This document shows positions 1-8,449 of a stretch of DNA of 30,202 bases, in pieces (position 1 is the first letter of the stretch; every line of letters begins with the position of its first letter). The stretch is from GSA-30 sp036568765 (GTDB lineage: Bacteria; Pseudomonadota; Gammaproteobacteria; Xanthomonadales; Rhodanobacteraceae). Location: the NCBI RefSeq assembly GCF_036568765.1, contig NZ_DATCRY010000022.1, positions 1-30,202 of the forward strand, written 5' to 3'. Under the pieces are notes generated by a model. That model did not search any database. It saw only the letters and a program-made list of their open reading frames with translations, and was not told where the DNA came from. Made by a program: the position numbers and the translations under genes.

Positions 1-653
1 GGCTGTTCGTCCTCGACGAAGTCCTGTGCACCCTTGCGGCCCTGCACGGTGACCGGGACGATCTCGTTCGCGAAGGCGCCGCTCTTCTGCGCGGCCTGCG
101 CGCGCTCGACCGACGCGATCGCGAAAGCGTCCTGCTCCTCGCGGGAGAAGCGATACTTGTCGGCGCACAGCTCGCCGAACACGCCCATGGCCTTGCCGTC
201 GTACGGATTGGTCAGGCCGTCCCACGCCATGTGGTCGACAAGCTGGCCGTCGCCGTAGCGGATGCCGCTGCGCGCGGCCACCATGTGCGGCGCATTGGTC
301 ATCGATTCCATGCCGCCCGCGACCACGATGCTCGCCGAGCCGGCCTTGATCAGGTCGTGGCCGAGCATCATCGCCTTCATGCCGGAACCGCACACCTTGT
401 TGATCGTGGTGCAGCCGGTGCCGACCGGCAGGCCGGCTTCGAGCGACGCCTGGCGGGCCGGGGCCTGGCCGAGGTTGGCCGGCAGCACGCAGCCCATGAT
501 GACTTCGCTGACGTCCTTGGCAGTCACGCCCGATTGTTCCAGGGCCGCGCCGATGGCAGTGGCGCCGAGCGTCGGGGTGGGAACGCCGGTGAACTGGCCA
601 AGGAATGAACCGATAGCGGTGCGCTTGGCACCGACAATGACAACGTCCGACAT
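1..653 (-). CDS. Acetyl-CoA acetyltransferase (thiolase), 5' part only
   Basis: Reading the minus strand from an ATG at 651-653 gives 217 codons without a stop, running off the left edge; the family is usually about 390 aa, so a little over half is present. The N-terminus (MSDVVIVGAKRTAIGSF) and the active-site segment around Cys88 (CTTINKVCGSGMKA) are typical of the thiolase N-domain; Cys88 is the expected acyl-accepting nucleophile. GGMESMTNAPH and the following loop also fit. The enzyme condenses or cleaves acetoacetyl-CoA in the cytoplasm. It could serve the end of leucine degradation together with the dehydrogenase at 3769-4926, or general beta-oxidation or polyhydroxyalkanoate metabolism; the sequence does not decide. 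A purine-rich GTGGAG lies upstream of the ATG and a promoter candidate is at 691-720. The family call is firm, the pathway is inferred. Confidence 0.95.
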   Translation of the reverse strand, partial: MSDVVIVGAKRTAIGSFLGQFTGVPTPTLGATAIGAALEQSGVTAKDVSEVIMGCVLPANLGQAPARQASLEAGLPVGTGCTTINKVCGSGMKAMMLGHDLIKAGSASIVVAGGMESMTNAPHMVAARSGIRYGDGQLVDHMAWDGLTNPYDGKAMGVFGELCADKYRFSREEQDAFAIASVERAQAAQKSGAFANEIVPVTVQGRKGAQDFVEDEQ

Positions 654-690
654 GGAGTACTCCACAAGTACCGCGGGGAAGAATGTGAGA

Positions 691-720
691 ATTATCGCAG
701 TCGCAGCATAAATCGGGCAA
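691..720 (-). promoter_or_regulatory. Candidate sigma-70 promoter of the thiolase gene
   Basis: On the minus strand TTGCCC (715-720) and GATAAT (691-696) are 18 bases apart, four and five matches to the -35 and -10 consensus. They lie about 40 bases upstream of the thiolase ATG in the gap shared with the divergent autotransporter gene. Confidence 0.45.
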
Positions 721-857
721 ACCGACTGCCCTGAGACGCATTTAAGACTTTCCCCACAAGGAGTTGCGATCCGATTGTGTCACTATGGATACAGGTGGCG
801 CGGGGGCGCCGCCTTCCATCATGCAGGACCCTGATGAGGGGTCGGGGAAGGGACAAA

Positions 858-3662
858 ATGAGCGCGCGATTGCACGGACAAGGCCGCCGTCAGGCGGCTG
901 TATTGATTGCTATGGCGTTGACCTTGAGTGCCTGCGGCGGGGGCGGCGGTAACGGTAATACGCGTCCTGTCTCGCCTCCCCCGGCCGCGCCGCCCCCGGC
1001 ACCGCCGCCGGCCGGTCCGCCGCCGCCGCAACCGCCCATCGATGCACAACTGGCGCTCACCGATACCTACGCTGCGCACAATGCCGGCTATGACGGCACG
1101 GGCGTCACCATCGGCGTGGTCGACAGCGGCATCATGAGGAACCACCCCGCACTGCAGGGGCGAGTCACGCAAGAGCTGATCTACGTCGATCCGTCGCAGA
1201 ACAACACCAGCATCGACGATGTCGTCGGTCACGGTACCTGGGTCTCCGAGGTGGCGGCCGGCAAGCCGTTCGGTCAGTTCGTCGGCGGTATCGCGCCGGG
1301 TGCCGATCTGGTGTCCGCGCGCATCATCAACGACAAGGAGCCGACGGACGATGGCTCGGGCATGGGCAATCGCGTGAGCGCGGCCGACGCGCAGTTCTTC
1401 GGCTCGGTCAACGACGACCTGATGAACGCGGGCGTCAAAGTGATGAACAATTCCTGGGGCGGCTTGTACTGGGATGCCAGCGATACCGCGACCACCCAGG
1501 CGTTCGATGTCGCCTACAGCAAATATATCAACCAGTACGGCGGCCTGGTGGTCTTCGCTGCAGGCAATGACTCCAACCCCAACCCCAGCGATGTCGCGGC
1601 GTTGCCAAACCGTGCGCCTGATCTGCAAAAAGGCTGGTTGGTCGCGGTTGCCCTGGACAGCCTCAATCCGACGCAACTGGCCAGTTATTCGAACGCATGC
1701 GGTATTGCGCAAAATTATTGCCTGGCGGCGCCGGGCAATGTGATCGTCAGCGGCAAGGACGATACGCCTTCGAGCGAAAGCTATTGGATTGTCGAGGGCA
1801 CTTCCTTCGCCGCACCGCAGGTATCCGGCGCAGCGGCGCTGGTGTGGCAAGCGTATCCGTATTTCAGCAATAGCTTGGTACAGCAGACCTTGCTCGGCAC
1901 GGCCAAGGATCTGGGTGCCCCCGGACCGGATCCCGTGTTCGGTTATGGTCTGCTCGATGTTGGCGCTGCCGTCAATGGACCGGCGAAATTCGACTGGACG
2001 CCCGTCGAAGTCAATTTCAGCGGTACGTCGAACTGGAACAACGCCATCTCCGGCGCCTATGGCCTGACCAAGGACGGTAGCGGCACGCTCAATCTGACCC
2101 AGCCCTCCACGTACATGGGCGGTACGACGGTCAATGCGGGCACGCTCAATGCCGTTTCGCTGGCCTCGGGCGTCGCCATTGCGGCAGGCGCGCAGTTCAG
2201 CGCGCAATCGGTGACGGGTGCGGTCAGCAATAGCGGTACGTTGGCGCTGGGTGCGGTCAACACCACGATCGCCGGCAACTACACGCAGTCGAACACCGGC
2301 AGGCTGGCATTGCCGTTGGGTTCCGAGTTGATCGTACAGGGCACCGCTACGATCAACGGCGATCTTCAGGTGACTGGCCAGAATAACGGCTACGCCAAGA
2401 ACGCACATACCGAAGTCCTCGCGTCCAACCAGCTTATTGGTACATTCGCGACGCACAGCGCCGGCCCTGGTGTGCTGTACACGGCAACGTTGAACTACGA
2501 CGCGACCAGCGTCTGGCTCGATGTGCAGCAGATCCAGGTGACGCAAGTGCAGGGCATGAGTTACACGCCGGCTTCGTTCGGCGCGGCGCAGCGCGTCGAT
2601 GCGGCATTCGGCCAGATCAACAATCAGGTGTCCGGCGGCGCGTCGTCGGTCAGCCCCGGCTTCGTTGCCGGTGCGGCGGCGTTGCAGCAGACGCCCGATA
2701 CCCGCGCGTTGCAACAATCCCTGCAGTCGCTTTCCGGTCAATTGCACGCCGCCAGCGCGGCGATGACATTCGAAGCGATCGATGCCGGCACGCAGGCGCT
2801 CTCGGATCGTTTCGACAAACTGCTCGATCAGCCGGCCGGTGGCGGCTGGGCGCAATCGCTGGGTTATCACGGCAACATGAGCCGCAGCGGTTTCAGTAAC
2901 GTCGGCTATGACTTGAATGGCTGGTTGATCGGTCAGGATTTCAAGCTTGGCTATAACGGCGTCGCCGGTTTCGCGGTCAGTCAGGCGCAAGGCCTGGGGC
3001 GCCTTGCCGAAACGGCCGACCAAGGTAGCAGTCGTGCTGTCGAAGGCATGTTGTACGGCGGTGTGATCAAGAGCGATTGGTATGCCATGGGCCGTTTCGG
3101 CGTGGGCAACTATCGCGAAGACATGCGCCGCAACCTGCTGCTCGGGGTAACCAGCGCGCCGGTCGCCAGCGATTCACTCGGCCGCTATGAAGTGGCATAC
3201 GGCGAAAGTGGATACCGCTTCCGTCTGGGCGGTGCGACGCTGACGCCGTATGTGAACCTGCAATACGCGCAGATCGAGCGTAGCGCGATCAACGAACTGG
3301 GCGGTTATGGTTTTGGCCTGAAATCCGGCGGGCAAACGTTGCAGCGTTGGCAGGCTGGTGTCGGTCTACGTGCTTCGCAGCAATGGTCGCTGGGTCGTGC
3401 TGGCGATCTGGGTTTGCAGTTCCGCCTGCTGTGGCAACAAGCCTTCGGCATGCAAGGCGATGTTTTCGACGCCAGCTTCGCCGCACTCGATCAGTGGTCG
3501 CCGGTCGGCGGCATCGGCGTATCGCGCTATGGCGGCGTAGCCGGCATGACGCTGAACTGGAACTTCTCCAGGCACGCCAGCCTGGTCGCCGGTTACGACC
3601 AGCATTTCGATCAGAACCAGCTGGGGCGGACCGGTACGCTGTCGTATCGCTGGGAATTCTGA
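858..3662 (+). CDS. Lipoprotein autotransporter serine protease, subtilisin (S8) family, NalP/SphB1-like
   Basis: A 934-aa type Va autotransporter. ATG 858 is chosen because GGGGAAGGGA sits just upstream and gives a basic n-region, a hydrophobic stretch and a lipobox LSA-Cys26; the GTG at 777 would put 27 extra residues before the signal. After Cys26 come a glycine run and a proline-rich spacer (about 37-60). The protease domain shows the catalytic triad Asp89 (GVVDSGI), His125 (GHGTW) and Ser316 (GTSFAAPQ). Residues about 400-500 carry autotransporter-associated beta-strand repeats (SGTLNLTQ, GGTTVNAGTLNA). A beta-barrel of about 270 residues starts near 660 (GGGWAQSLGYHG) and ends in an aromatic residue (YRWEF). 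NalP of Neisseria and SphB1 of Bordetella share the lipobox-subtilisin-barrel order and cleave other surface proteins; a similar role here is inferred. No sign of truncation. Confidence 0.93.
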   Translation: MSARLHGQGRRQAAVLIAMALTLSACGGGGGNGNTRPVSPPPAAPPPAPPPAGPPPPQPPIDAQLALTDTYAAHNAGYDGTGVTIGVVDSGIMRNHPALQGRVTQELIYVDPSQNNTSIDDVVGHGTWVSEVAAGKPFGQFVGGIAPGADLVSARIINDKEPTDDGSGMGNRVSAADAQFFGSVNDDLMNAGVKVMNNSWGGLYWDASDTATTQAFDVAYSKYINQYGGLVVFAAGNDSNPNPSDVAALPNRAPDLQKGWLVAVALDSLNPTQLASYSNACGIAQNYCLAAPGNVIVSGKDDTPSSESYWIVEGTSFAAPQVSGAAALVWQAYPYFSNSLVQQTLLGTAKDLGAPGPDPVFGYGLLDVGAAVNGPAKFDWTPVEVNFSGTSNWNNAISGAYGLTKDGSGTLNLTQPSTYMGGTTVNAGTLNAVSLASGVAIAAGAQFSAQSVTGAVSNSGTLALGAVNTTIAGNYTQSNTGRLALPLGSELIVQGTATINGDLQVTGQNNGYAKNAHTEVLASNQLIGTFATHSAGPGVLYTATLNYDATSVWLDVQQIQVTQVQGMSYTPASFGAAQRVDAAFGQINNQVSGGASSVSPGFVAGAAALQQTPDTRALQQSLQSLSGQLHAASAAMTFEAIDAGTQALSDRFDKLLDQPAGGGWAQSLGYHGNMSRSGFSNVGYDLNGWLIGQDFKLGYNGVAGFAVSQAQGLGRLAETADQGSSRAVEGMLYGGVIKSDWYAMGRFGVGNYREDMRRNLLLGVTSAPVASDSLGRYEVAYGESGYRFRLGGATLTPYVNLQYAQIERSAINELGGYGFGLKSGGQTLQRWQAGVGLRASQQWSLGRAGDLGLQFRLLWQQAFGMQGDVFDASFAALDQWSPVGGIGVSRYGGVAGMTLNWNFSRHASLVAGYDQHFDQNQLGRTGTLSYRWEF

Positions 3663-3679
3663 TGAGCTAAGGCTACATG

Positions 3680-3717
3680 CTCCCTCCCCTGTTCACAGGG
3701 GAGGGTTGGGGAGGGGC
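3680..3717. repeat. Dispersed CCCTCCCC/GGGGAGGG hairpin element
   Basis: A perfect 10-bp inverted repeat (3682-3691 with 3696-3705, loop TTCA) followed by a G-rich tail, in the gap between the convergent protease and isovaleryl-CoA dehydrogenase genes. Related half-elements occur at 21507-21520 and 21710-21750. It could help to end transcription from either side but lacks a U-tract, so it is called as an intergenic repeat, not as a terminator. Confidence 0.6.
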
Positions 3718-3768
3718 AGACACTTGCCACGGTCCCTCCAGCGTCCGCTGTGCTTCACTCCTAACTCC

Positions 3769-4926
3769 TCACGCTTTACCGTGAAACAACTCGCGTCCGA
3801 TCAACATCCGGCGAATCTCATTCGTGCCGGCGCCGATCTCATACAGTTTGGCGTCGCGCAGCAATCGCCCGGCCGGGAACTCGTTGATATAGCCGTTGCC
3901 ACCCAGCGCCTGGATGGCCTCCAGCGTCACCTTTACCGCATTCTGCGAAGCATTGAGCAAACAGGCAGCCGGATCGATGCGCGATTTCAGGCCGGCGTCG
4001 AACTGCTGTGCCACCATGTACGCAAAGCCGCGCGACGACTGCAACGCGGTATACATATCGGCCACCTTGGCCTGCATCACGCCGAACGTGCCGATGGGCG
4101 CGTTGAACTGCTTGCGCTCGCGAACATAAGGCAGCACCAGGTCCATCGCAGACTGCATCAAGCCTAGCGGGCCGCCCGATAGCACCAGGCGCTCGGTATC
4201 CAGGCCGCTCATCAGCACGCGCACGCCTTCGTTCACTTCACCGACGATGTTCTCCGCCGGAATCTCGCAATCCTCGAACACCAGTTCGCAGGTGTTGGAA
4301 CCGCGCATGCCCAGCTTGTCGAGTTTCTGCGCGGTGCTGAAGCCCTTCATGCCTTTTTCGACAATGAACGCAGTCATGCAGCGACTGCCGGCGACGCGCG
4401 GCGCGGTGCGCATATACACCAGTAGTACATCGGCGTCGGGGCCGTTGGTGATCCACATCTTCGAGCCGTTGGCGACCCAGACATCGCCTTTCTGCTCGGC
4501 CTTGCAACTCATCGAGCCGACGACATCGGAACCGGCGCCCGGTTCGCTCATCGCCAGCGCACCGACATATTCGCCCGTGCAGAGCTTGGGGATGTACTTG
4601 CGCCGTTGTGCTTCGTTGCCGTTATGAAAGATATTCTGCACAGCCAGATTCGAGTGCGCACCGTAAGAAAGACCCACCGAACCCGAAGCGCGGGAGATTT
4701 CTTCCATAGCCACCATGTGCGCGAGGAACCCCATGCCCGTGCCGCCGTACTCCTCCGGGATGGTCATGCCGAGCAGGCCCATTTCTCCGAATTTCCTCCA
4801 CAGATCCGCAGGGAAGAGATTGTTGCGGTCGATGTGATCGGCGCGTGGCGCGATTTCTTTTTCGGCAAAGGCATGCACGCTCTCGCGCAGCAGGTCGATA
4901 TCTTCTCCGAGTGGAAACGGACGCAT
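3769..4926 (-). CDS. ivd: Isovaleryl-CoA dehydrogenase
   Basis: A 385-aa acyl-CoA dehydrogenase, close to the usual family length. It oxidises isovaleryl-CoA to 3-methylcrotonyl-CoA in leucine degradation, passing electrons to electron-transfer flavoprotein. Seen in sequence: the FAD/substrate segment LAMSEPGAGSD (124-134), WITNG (158-162), and GLDTERLVLSGGPLG (241-255). Glu245 in this last segment sits where isovaleryl-CoA dehydrogenases place the catalytic base, unlike short- and medium-chain enzymes whose base lies near the C-terminus. The C-terminal QALGGNGY and EIGAGTNEIRR motifs are intact. AGGAGA precedes the ATG by 9 bases. The other genes of a leucine/isovalerate (liu) cluster are not adjacent here; only a thiolase lies nearby, separated by the autotransporter protease. 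The specificity call rests on the Glu position and overall similarity. Confidence 0.93.
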   Translation of the reverse strand: MRPFPLGEDIDLLRESVHAFAEKEIAPRADHIDRNNLFPADLWRKFGEMGLLGMTIPEEYGGTGMGFLAHMVAMEEISRASGSVGLSYGAHSNLAVQNIFHNGNEAQRRKYIPKLCTGEYVGALAMSEPGAGSDVVGSMSCKAEQKGDVWVANGSKMWITNGPDADVLLVYMRTAPRVAGSRCMTAFIVEKGMKGFSTAQKLDKLGMRGSNTCELVFEDCEIPAENIVGEVNEGVRVLMSGLDTERLVLSGGPLGLMQSAMDLVLPYVRERKQFNAPIGTFGVMQAKVADMYTALQSSRGFAYMVAQQFDAGLKSRIDPAACLLNASQNAVKVTLEAIQALGGNGYINEFPAGRLLRDAKLYEIGAGTNEIRRMLIGRELFHGKA

Positions 4927-5042
4927 GGTGCAACTTCTCCTGATCTGACGCCTTGGCGCGCAAACTTCAGAATGATAGCTGGCACGGCCAGTATGGCCTT
5001 GGCGCAGTGCACCAGATACGCCGGTACCCGCTCGTTAAATCG

Positions 5043-5072
5043 TTGCAAATAAGAATCACTCTCGATTAGAAT
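5043..5072 (+). promoter_or_regulatory. Sigma-70 promoter with embedded Fur box for the siderophore receptor
   Basis: TTGCAA (5043-5048) and TAGAAT (5067-5072) form a -35/-10 pair with an 18-base spacer. The spacer plus edges, AATAAGAATCACTCTCGATT (5048-5067), matches the palindromic Fur consensus built on GATAATGATAATCATTATC-type repeats. Iron-bound Fur here would block RNA polymerase directly, so the receptor should be made under iron limitation. Expected transcription start is near 5079. Confidence 0.75.
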
Positions 5073-5133
5073 GAGGTCTGGACGTACCCGGTTGTGGGTA
5101 GACGCCGATCTTCCACACCAGCGGGTCACTATC

Positions 5134-7344
5134 TTGAACATCCTGTCTCTTTCCGCGTCGCGGAAATCCGTGGCGTTTTCCCTGAAGCTTTTGCCCGTGG
5201 CGCTGGCATGCGCGCTCGGTAGTGCAGTCGCGCACGCTGACGATGCCGCAGAGGCACCCCAGCAGCGCAACGCCACCTCGCTGGAAGGCATACAAGTGGA
5301 TGCCAATGCGATCGACGCCTATCGCACGGACAATGCCAGCGCCGGCGCATTGGGGAACCGCGCGCTACTGGATACGCCGTTTTCGATCGACGTAGTGACC
5401 GACGAGCTGATCAAGAATCGCCAAGCCAACAATATCAACGATGTCTTCAAGGGCGACGCCAGCACCTCGCCATTCAGCAACGGCTATGCGGGCGAGAACT
5501 CCGCGTTTTCCGTACGCGGCTTGCAGATCGACGAACTGAATGGCTATCGCATCAATGGCATGTCGATGCCGGCATGGGCAACGGATTTCCCGGTCGAGCA
5601 TTTCCAGCAGATCGAATTGCTCAAAGGCCTGTCCGGATTCATGTATGGCTTTTCTCAGCCGGGCGGCATGCTCAACTTCGTGACCAAGAAGCCCACCGAG
5701 CAACCGATGGCGACCGTACGCGTCGGTTACACCTCGCGCTCGACCCTGACCGAAGAAGCCGATCTCGGTGGACGCTTCGGTACGAACAAGCAATTTGGCT
5801 ATCGTATCGACGCGGTGAACGAGCAGGGCGGTACCTACGTCGATAGCGGCTACATCCGCCGCCGTTCGGTATCGCTGGGGCTCGATTGGCGCATTGCCGA
5901 TAATCTCACCTGGCATTTCGACAGTCTGTACCAGGATCGTCATATACGCGGCGCGATGTACGGCATTATTCCCTGCCAGGATTTCGGCGTGTGCCTGCCC
6001 CATGGACCGTCTTTCGTCGATATTCCACCCGCGTTGAAGGGAAGCCAACGCGTGTCGTCGAGCGACACCGGCTATGGCACCAGCATGCGCATGGCGATGA
6101 CCGGGGTCACCTGGAACATCGCACCGGATTGGACCTTCAGCGCGGATGTCGCGGCTTCGCTGCAAGGCCGTAGCAATCGCGACAGCGCAATCTTCCTGCT
6201 CGACAACGACGGCCTGTACCAGGAGCACCAATACCTGGGCTACACCGATTACTCCTATCGCAGCGTGCAGGCGATGCTCAACGGCCGTTTCCAGACCGGT
6301 TGGCTCAAGCACGATATCGTGGTCGGCGCCACCTGGCAGAAGAATGTGCAGCGTTATGGCGACAACATCTTCGACGAGGCCGATCTCGGCTTCGGTAACT
6401 TGAATAATCCCAGTAATTTCCCGCAGTCGCCGATTCCGTTGATCCGTCATGTGCGTACGGCTTCTACCGAAACGCAGGGCGCGGTCTTCGCCAGCGATAC
6501 GCTGAGCTTCAACGAGCAGTGGCAGGCCTTGCTGGGCTTGCGTGCCATCGATTACACGCAAAGCGGTTACAACTATTTCAGCGATGGTGCACGCAATGCG
6601 CTCTATAAGCGCAACCCGGTCACACCGACGGTCGCGCTGATGTACAAGCCGGCCAACTGGGTGACGATCTACACCAGCTTTGTCAAATCGTTGGAGGAAG
6701 GCACCAGTGTGCCGGCGGGGCAGGGCTACGCCAACGAAGGCCAGACCTTCGCGCCGATGACCAGCAAGCAATACGAGTTTGGTGCCAAGTTCGCGCAGGA
6801 CACATGGAGCCTGAGCGCTGCGGCATTTCGTATCGAGCGCGGTCTGGCGTACGCCGTGGTGCGCGATAACCAGCGCTTCCTGACCCAGGACGGTCAAGTG
6901 CGCTTCGATGGCTTCGAGTTGTCGGGCCAGACCAAGTTGGGTTCGCAATGGACCTTGCTAGGCAGTGCCCTATGGCTGGATGCAACCAACGAGCGCGCCG
7001 ATCCGAGTATCGAAGGCAAGCGTGCCTACGGCGCGCCGCGTTTCTCCGCGAGTGCCTACGTGGAATATGCCGTGCCCACCATGCAGGGCTGGGTGCTGAC
7101 AGCCGGCGGCCGCTACGTAGGCAGTCGCGCACTCGAATCGAACAACAGCAATATCGCGCCGGCCTACCACACCTTCGATGTCGGCACGCGGTATACGACG
7201 CGTATTGGGGCTTACCCGGTGACGTTCCGCTTGAACCTCGACAACCTGACCAATGAGAAGTACTGGCTGGTCGGTTGGGAGAGCATCATGAACCAGGGCG
7301 CGCCTCGTGTGTTGCGTGCAAGTGTGGAAGTGGCGTTGAAGTAA
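5134..7344 (+). CDS. TonB-dependent ferric-siderophore receptor
   Basis: An outer-membrane 22-strand barrel with an N-terminal plug, of the FhuE/FpvA-type siderophore receptor group; 736 aa from the TTG at 5134. The ATG at 5071 lies inside the -10 of the promoter and is rejected. TTG 5134 gives a signal peptide with an RK n-region, a hydrophobic core and a cut after AVAHA; GTG 5173 is an alternative giving a shorter, classical signal. LEGIQVDA just after the signal is TonB-box-like. The plug motifs LLDTPFSIDVVT, FSVRGLQIDE and QPGGMLNFVTKKP are diagnostic for siderophore receptors. Barrel strands follow to the end (FRLNLDNLTNEKYW, APRVLRASVEVALK). The last residue is Lys instead of the usual aromatic. 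The siderophore is unknown: no synthesis or cytoplasmic uptake gene is in the window. Regulated by Fur, judging from the promoter. Confidence 0.92.
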   Translation: MNILSLSASRKSVAFSLKLLPVALACALGSAVAHADDAAEAPQQRNATSLEGIQVDANAIDAYRTDNASAGALGNRALLDTPFSIDVVTDELIKNRQANNINDVFKGDASTSPFSNGYAGENSAFSVRGLQIDELNGYRINGMSMPAWATDFPVEHFQQIELLKGLSGFMYGFSQPGGMLNFVTKKPTEQPMATVRVGYTSRSTLTEEADLGGRFGTNKQFGYRIDAVNEQGGTYVDSGYIRRRSVSLGLDWRIADNLTWHFDSLYQDRHIRGAMYGIIPCQDFGVCLPHGPSFVDIPPALKGSQRVSSSDTGYGTSMRMAMTGVTWNIAPDWTFSADVAASLQGRSNRDSAIFLLDNDGLYQEHQYLGYTDYSYRSVQAMLNGRFQTGWLKHDIVVGATWQKNVQRYGDNIFDEADLGFGNLNNPSNFPQSPIPLIRHVRTASTETQGAVFASDTLSFNEQWQALLGLRAIDYTQSGYNYFSDGARNALYKRNPVTPTVALMYKPANWVTIYTSFVKSLEEGTSVPAGQGYANEGQTFAPMTSKQYEFGAKFAQDTWSLSAAAFRIERGLAYAVVRDNQRFLTQDGQVRFDGFELSGQTKLGSQWTLLGSALWLDATNERADPSIEGKRAYGAPRFSASAYVEYAVPTMQGWVLTAGGRYVGSRALESNNSNIAPAYHTFDVGTRYTTRIGAYPVTFRLNLDNLTNEKYWLVGWESIMNQGAPRVLRASVEVALK

Positions 7345-7354
7345 CGCCGCTTCC
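7326..7354. other. Stem-loop over the receptor stop codon
   Basis: GGAAGTGGCGTT (7326-7337) pairs with AACGCCGCTTCC (7343-7354) with one T-G wobble and a 5-base loop. It spans the TAA of the receptor gene and lies 3 bases from the stop of the convergent gene, so it could serve as a 3' end structure for both. No U-tract follows on either strand. Confidence 0.5.
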
Positions 7355-7357
7355 AGG

Positions 7358-8446
7358 TTAGTCATTGTCAACCGGCTTTGTAGGTAATGATGACTCGGGC
7401 TGCCTGTGTCTATTCAATGCTTCCGTAGACCATATTTGATATATATTATAAATGTTGACGAGTCCGCTAAAAATGTATCTTTCATTTTCTCTGAGGGGGA
7501 GGAAGTGGACGCCAAGTGGAAGCACCGTTGTCTCAGGTGGGTTAAACGAGACTGTTCTCAAAGTAACAGTGCCCTCCACTATGCTGGCATAAAAGAACGA
7601 ATTTCTCATAGCAACGAATTCTACGTCGGGGCTCAGTCTGGACTTTATATCGAAAATTTGATTCACCAAGATGACGGTTGTCTGATAGTGCTCGATGGGC
7701 TCGCCTGCGAAAGTTGTCTCGGCACGCAGTCGGACGGCGGTGTGGAAATAAACGTTATTGAGGGTCGCGGCGGCGCCGTATACCTCAAATTCAGGTTCGG
7801 TGTCGCGCTGGAGGAATAGTCTTGTTCCGATAGCTGAGGATTCCCAGAATACTCTGGCGTTGTCACCAGACTGGATCATCATTCTTTCAGGGCGGAGATT
7901 TCTTAGGAAAAAGGCGCTGTTCGTTTTAAAGACGGTAATGACTTCGTTGTGCTGAGTACCTTGGCCAGCTCCGTTGACGGAGGTCCATGGATCGTAATCA
8001 ATGTTGACGCGTCCGGGCTCGGTGTTGATCTCAATCAACGCGAACGTAATGGAGATGACGTTTTTATTGGGCGCCGGATTCAATTGAATGGGATTGCCGT
8101 CTGCCGCGGTAACGGTAAAGATGGCACGATCGCGATTTTGCAGGTCGGCGACGACATTCATGGCTCGGCCGGTCGATTCACCTGCGAGCGTGTTCAATGC
8201 AACGGGGGTTGCGGTGAGATCGGTGGCGCCGATGCCGGTAGGTATGGCGATCACCAGTTTGTGAAAGAACACATTCTGGGTTTGTTCATGGTGCCTGCTG
8301 AGCGAGAAAACGAGTGTGCCGCGCGCCGTCTCCGTGCGGGAGGAGACTACGAATTGATCTGGATCCGTTACAACGATCGTTTCGATGCCACTAGGGGGCA
8401 TGTCGTCGCTATCCAAGTTCTCGCCTCTCGAAAAGTAAGTCGCCAT
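7358..8446 (-). CDS. Hypothetical protein with Ig-like domain, last gene of the DUF6603 operon
   Basis: A 362-aa protein of no family I can name. No signal peptide, membrane segment or cysteine is visible. The segment from about residue 185 (LRNLRPERMMIQSGDNARVFWESS, then FLQRD and a TTFAGE-type strand) has the spacing of a bacterial Ig-like or fibronectin-like beta-sandwich in which a GxxxxxxW strand follows an FRP-type start; this is judged by eye. The ATG lies 3 bases after the stop of the 2049-aa gene and its GAGGAA Shine-Dalgarno is inside the end of that gene, so translation is coupled. The 3' part is noticeably AT-rich (for example around 7436-7456), unlike the GC-rich receptor gene it converges on. 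It probably binds or caps the product of the genes upstream, but this is only inference from position. Confidence 0.75.
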   Translation of the reverse strand: MATYFSRGENLDSDDMPPSGIETIVVTDPDQFVVSSRTETARGTLVFSLSRHHEQTQNVFFHKLVIAIPTGIGATDLTATPVALNTLAGESTGRAMNVVADLQNRDRAIFTVTAADGNPIQLNPAPNKNVISITFALIEINTEPGRVNIDYDPWTSVNGAGQGTQHNEVITVFKTNSAFFLRNLRPERMMIQSGDNARVFWESSAIGTRLFLQRDTEPEFEVYGAAATLNNVYFHTAVRLRAETTFAGEPIEHYQTTVILVNQIFDIKSRLSPDVEFVAMRNSFFYASIVEGTVTLRTVSFNPPETTVLPLGVHFLPLRENERYIFSGLVNIYNIYQIWSTEALNRHRQPESSLPTKPVDND

Positions 8447-8449
8447 GGC

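Noticed and set aside
819..3023. Long antisense open frame (734 codons) opposite the autotransporter protease
   Set aside because: Arginine-rich, domain-free translation, no ribosome binding site, and it covers a gene with a full catalytic triad and barrel; typical shadow of GC-rich coding DNA.
5071..5133. ATG 5071 as start of the siderophore receptor
   Set aside because: It overlaps the -10 element of the Fur-regulated promoter and gives a long non-signal extension before the signal peptide.
5365..6948. Antisense open frame of 527 codons opposite the siderophore receptor
   Set aside because: No recognisable domain and fully inside a well-supported receptor gene; shadow frame.
7406..7819. 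Plus-strand open frame opposite the 362-aa gene
   Set aside because: No ribosome binding site and it lies inside the coupled operon gene; the minus-strand reading has better beta-sandwich character.
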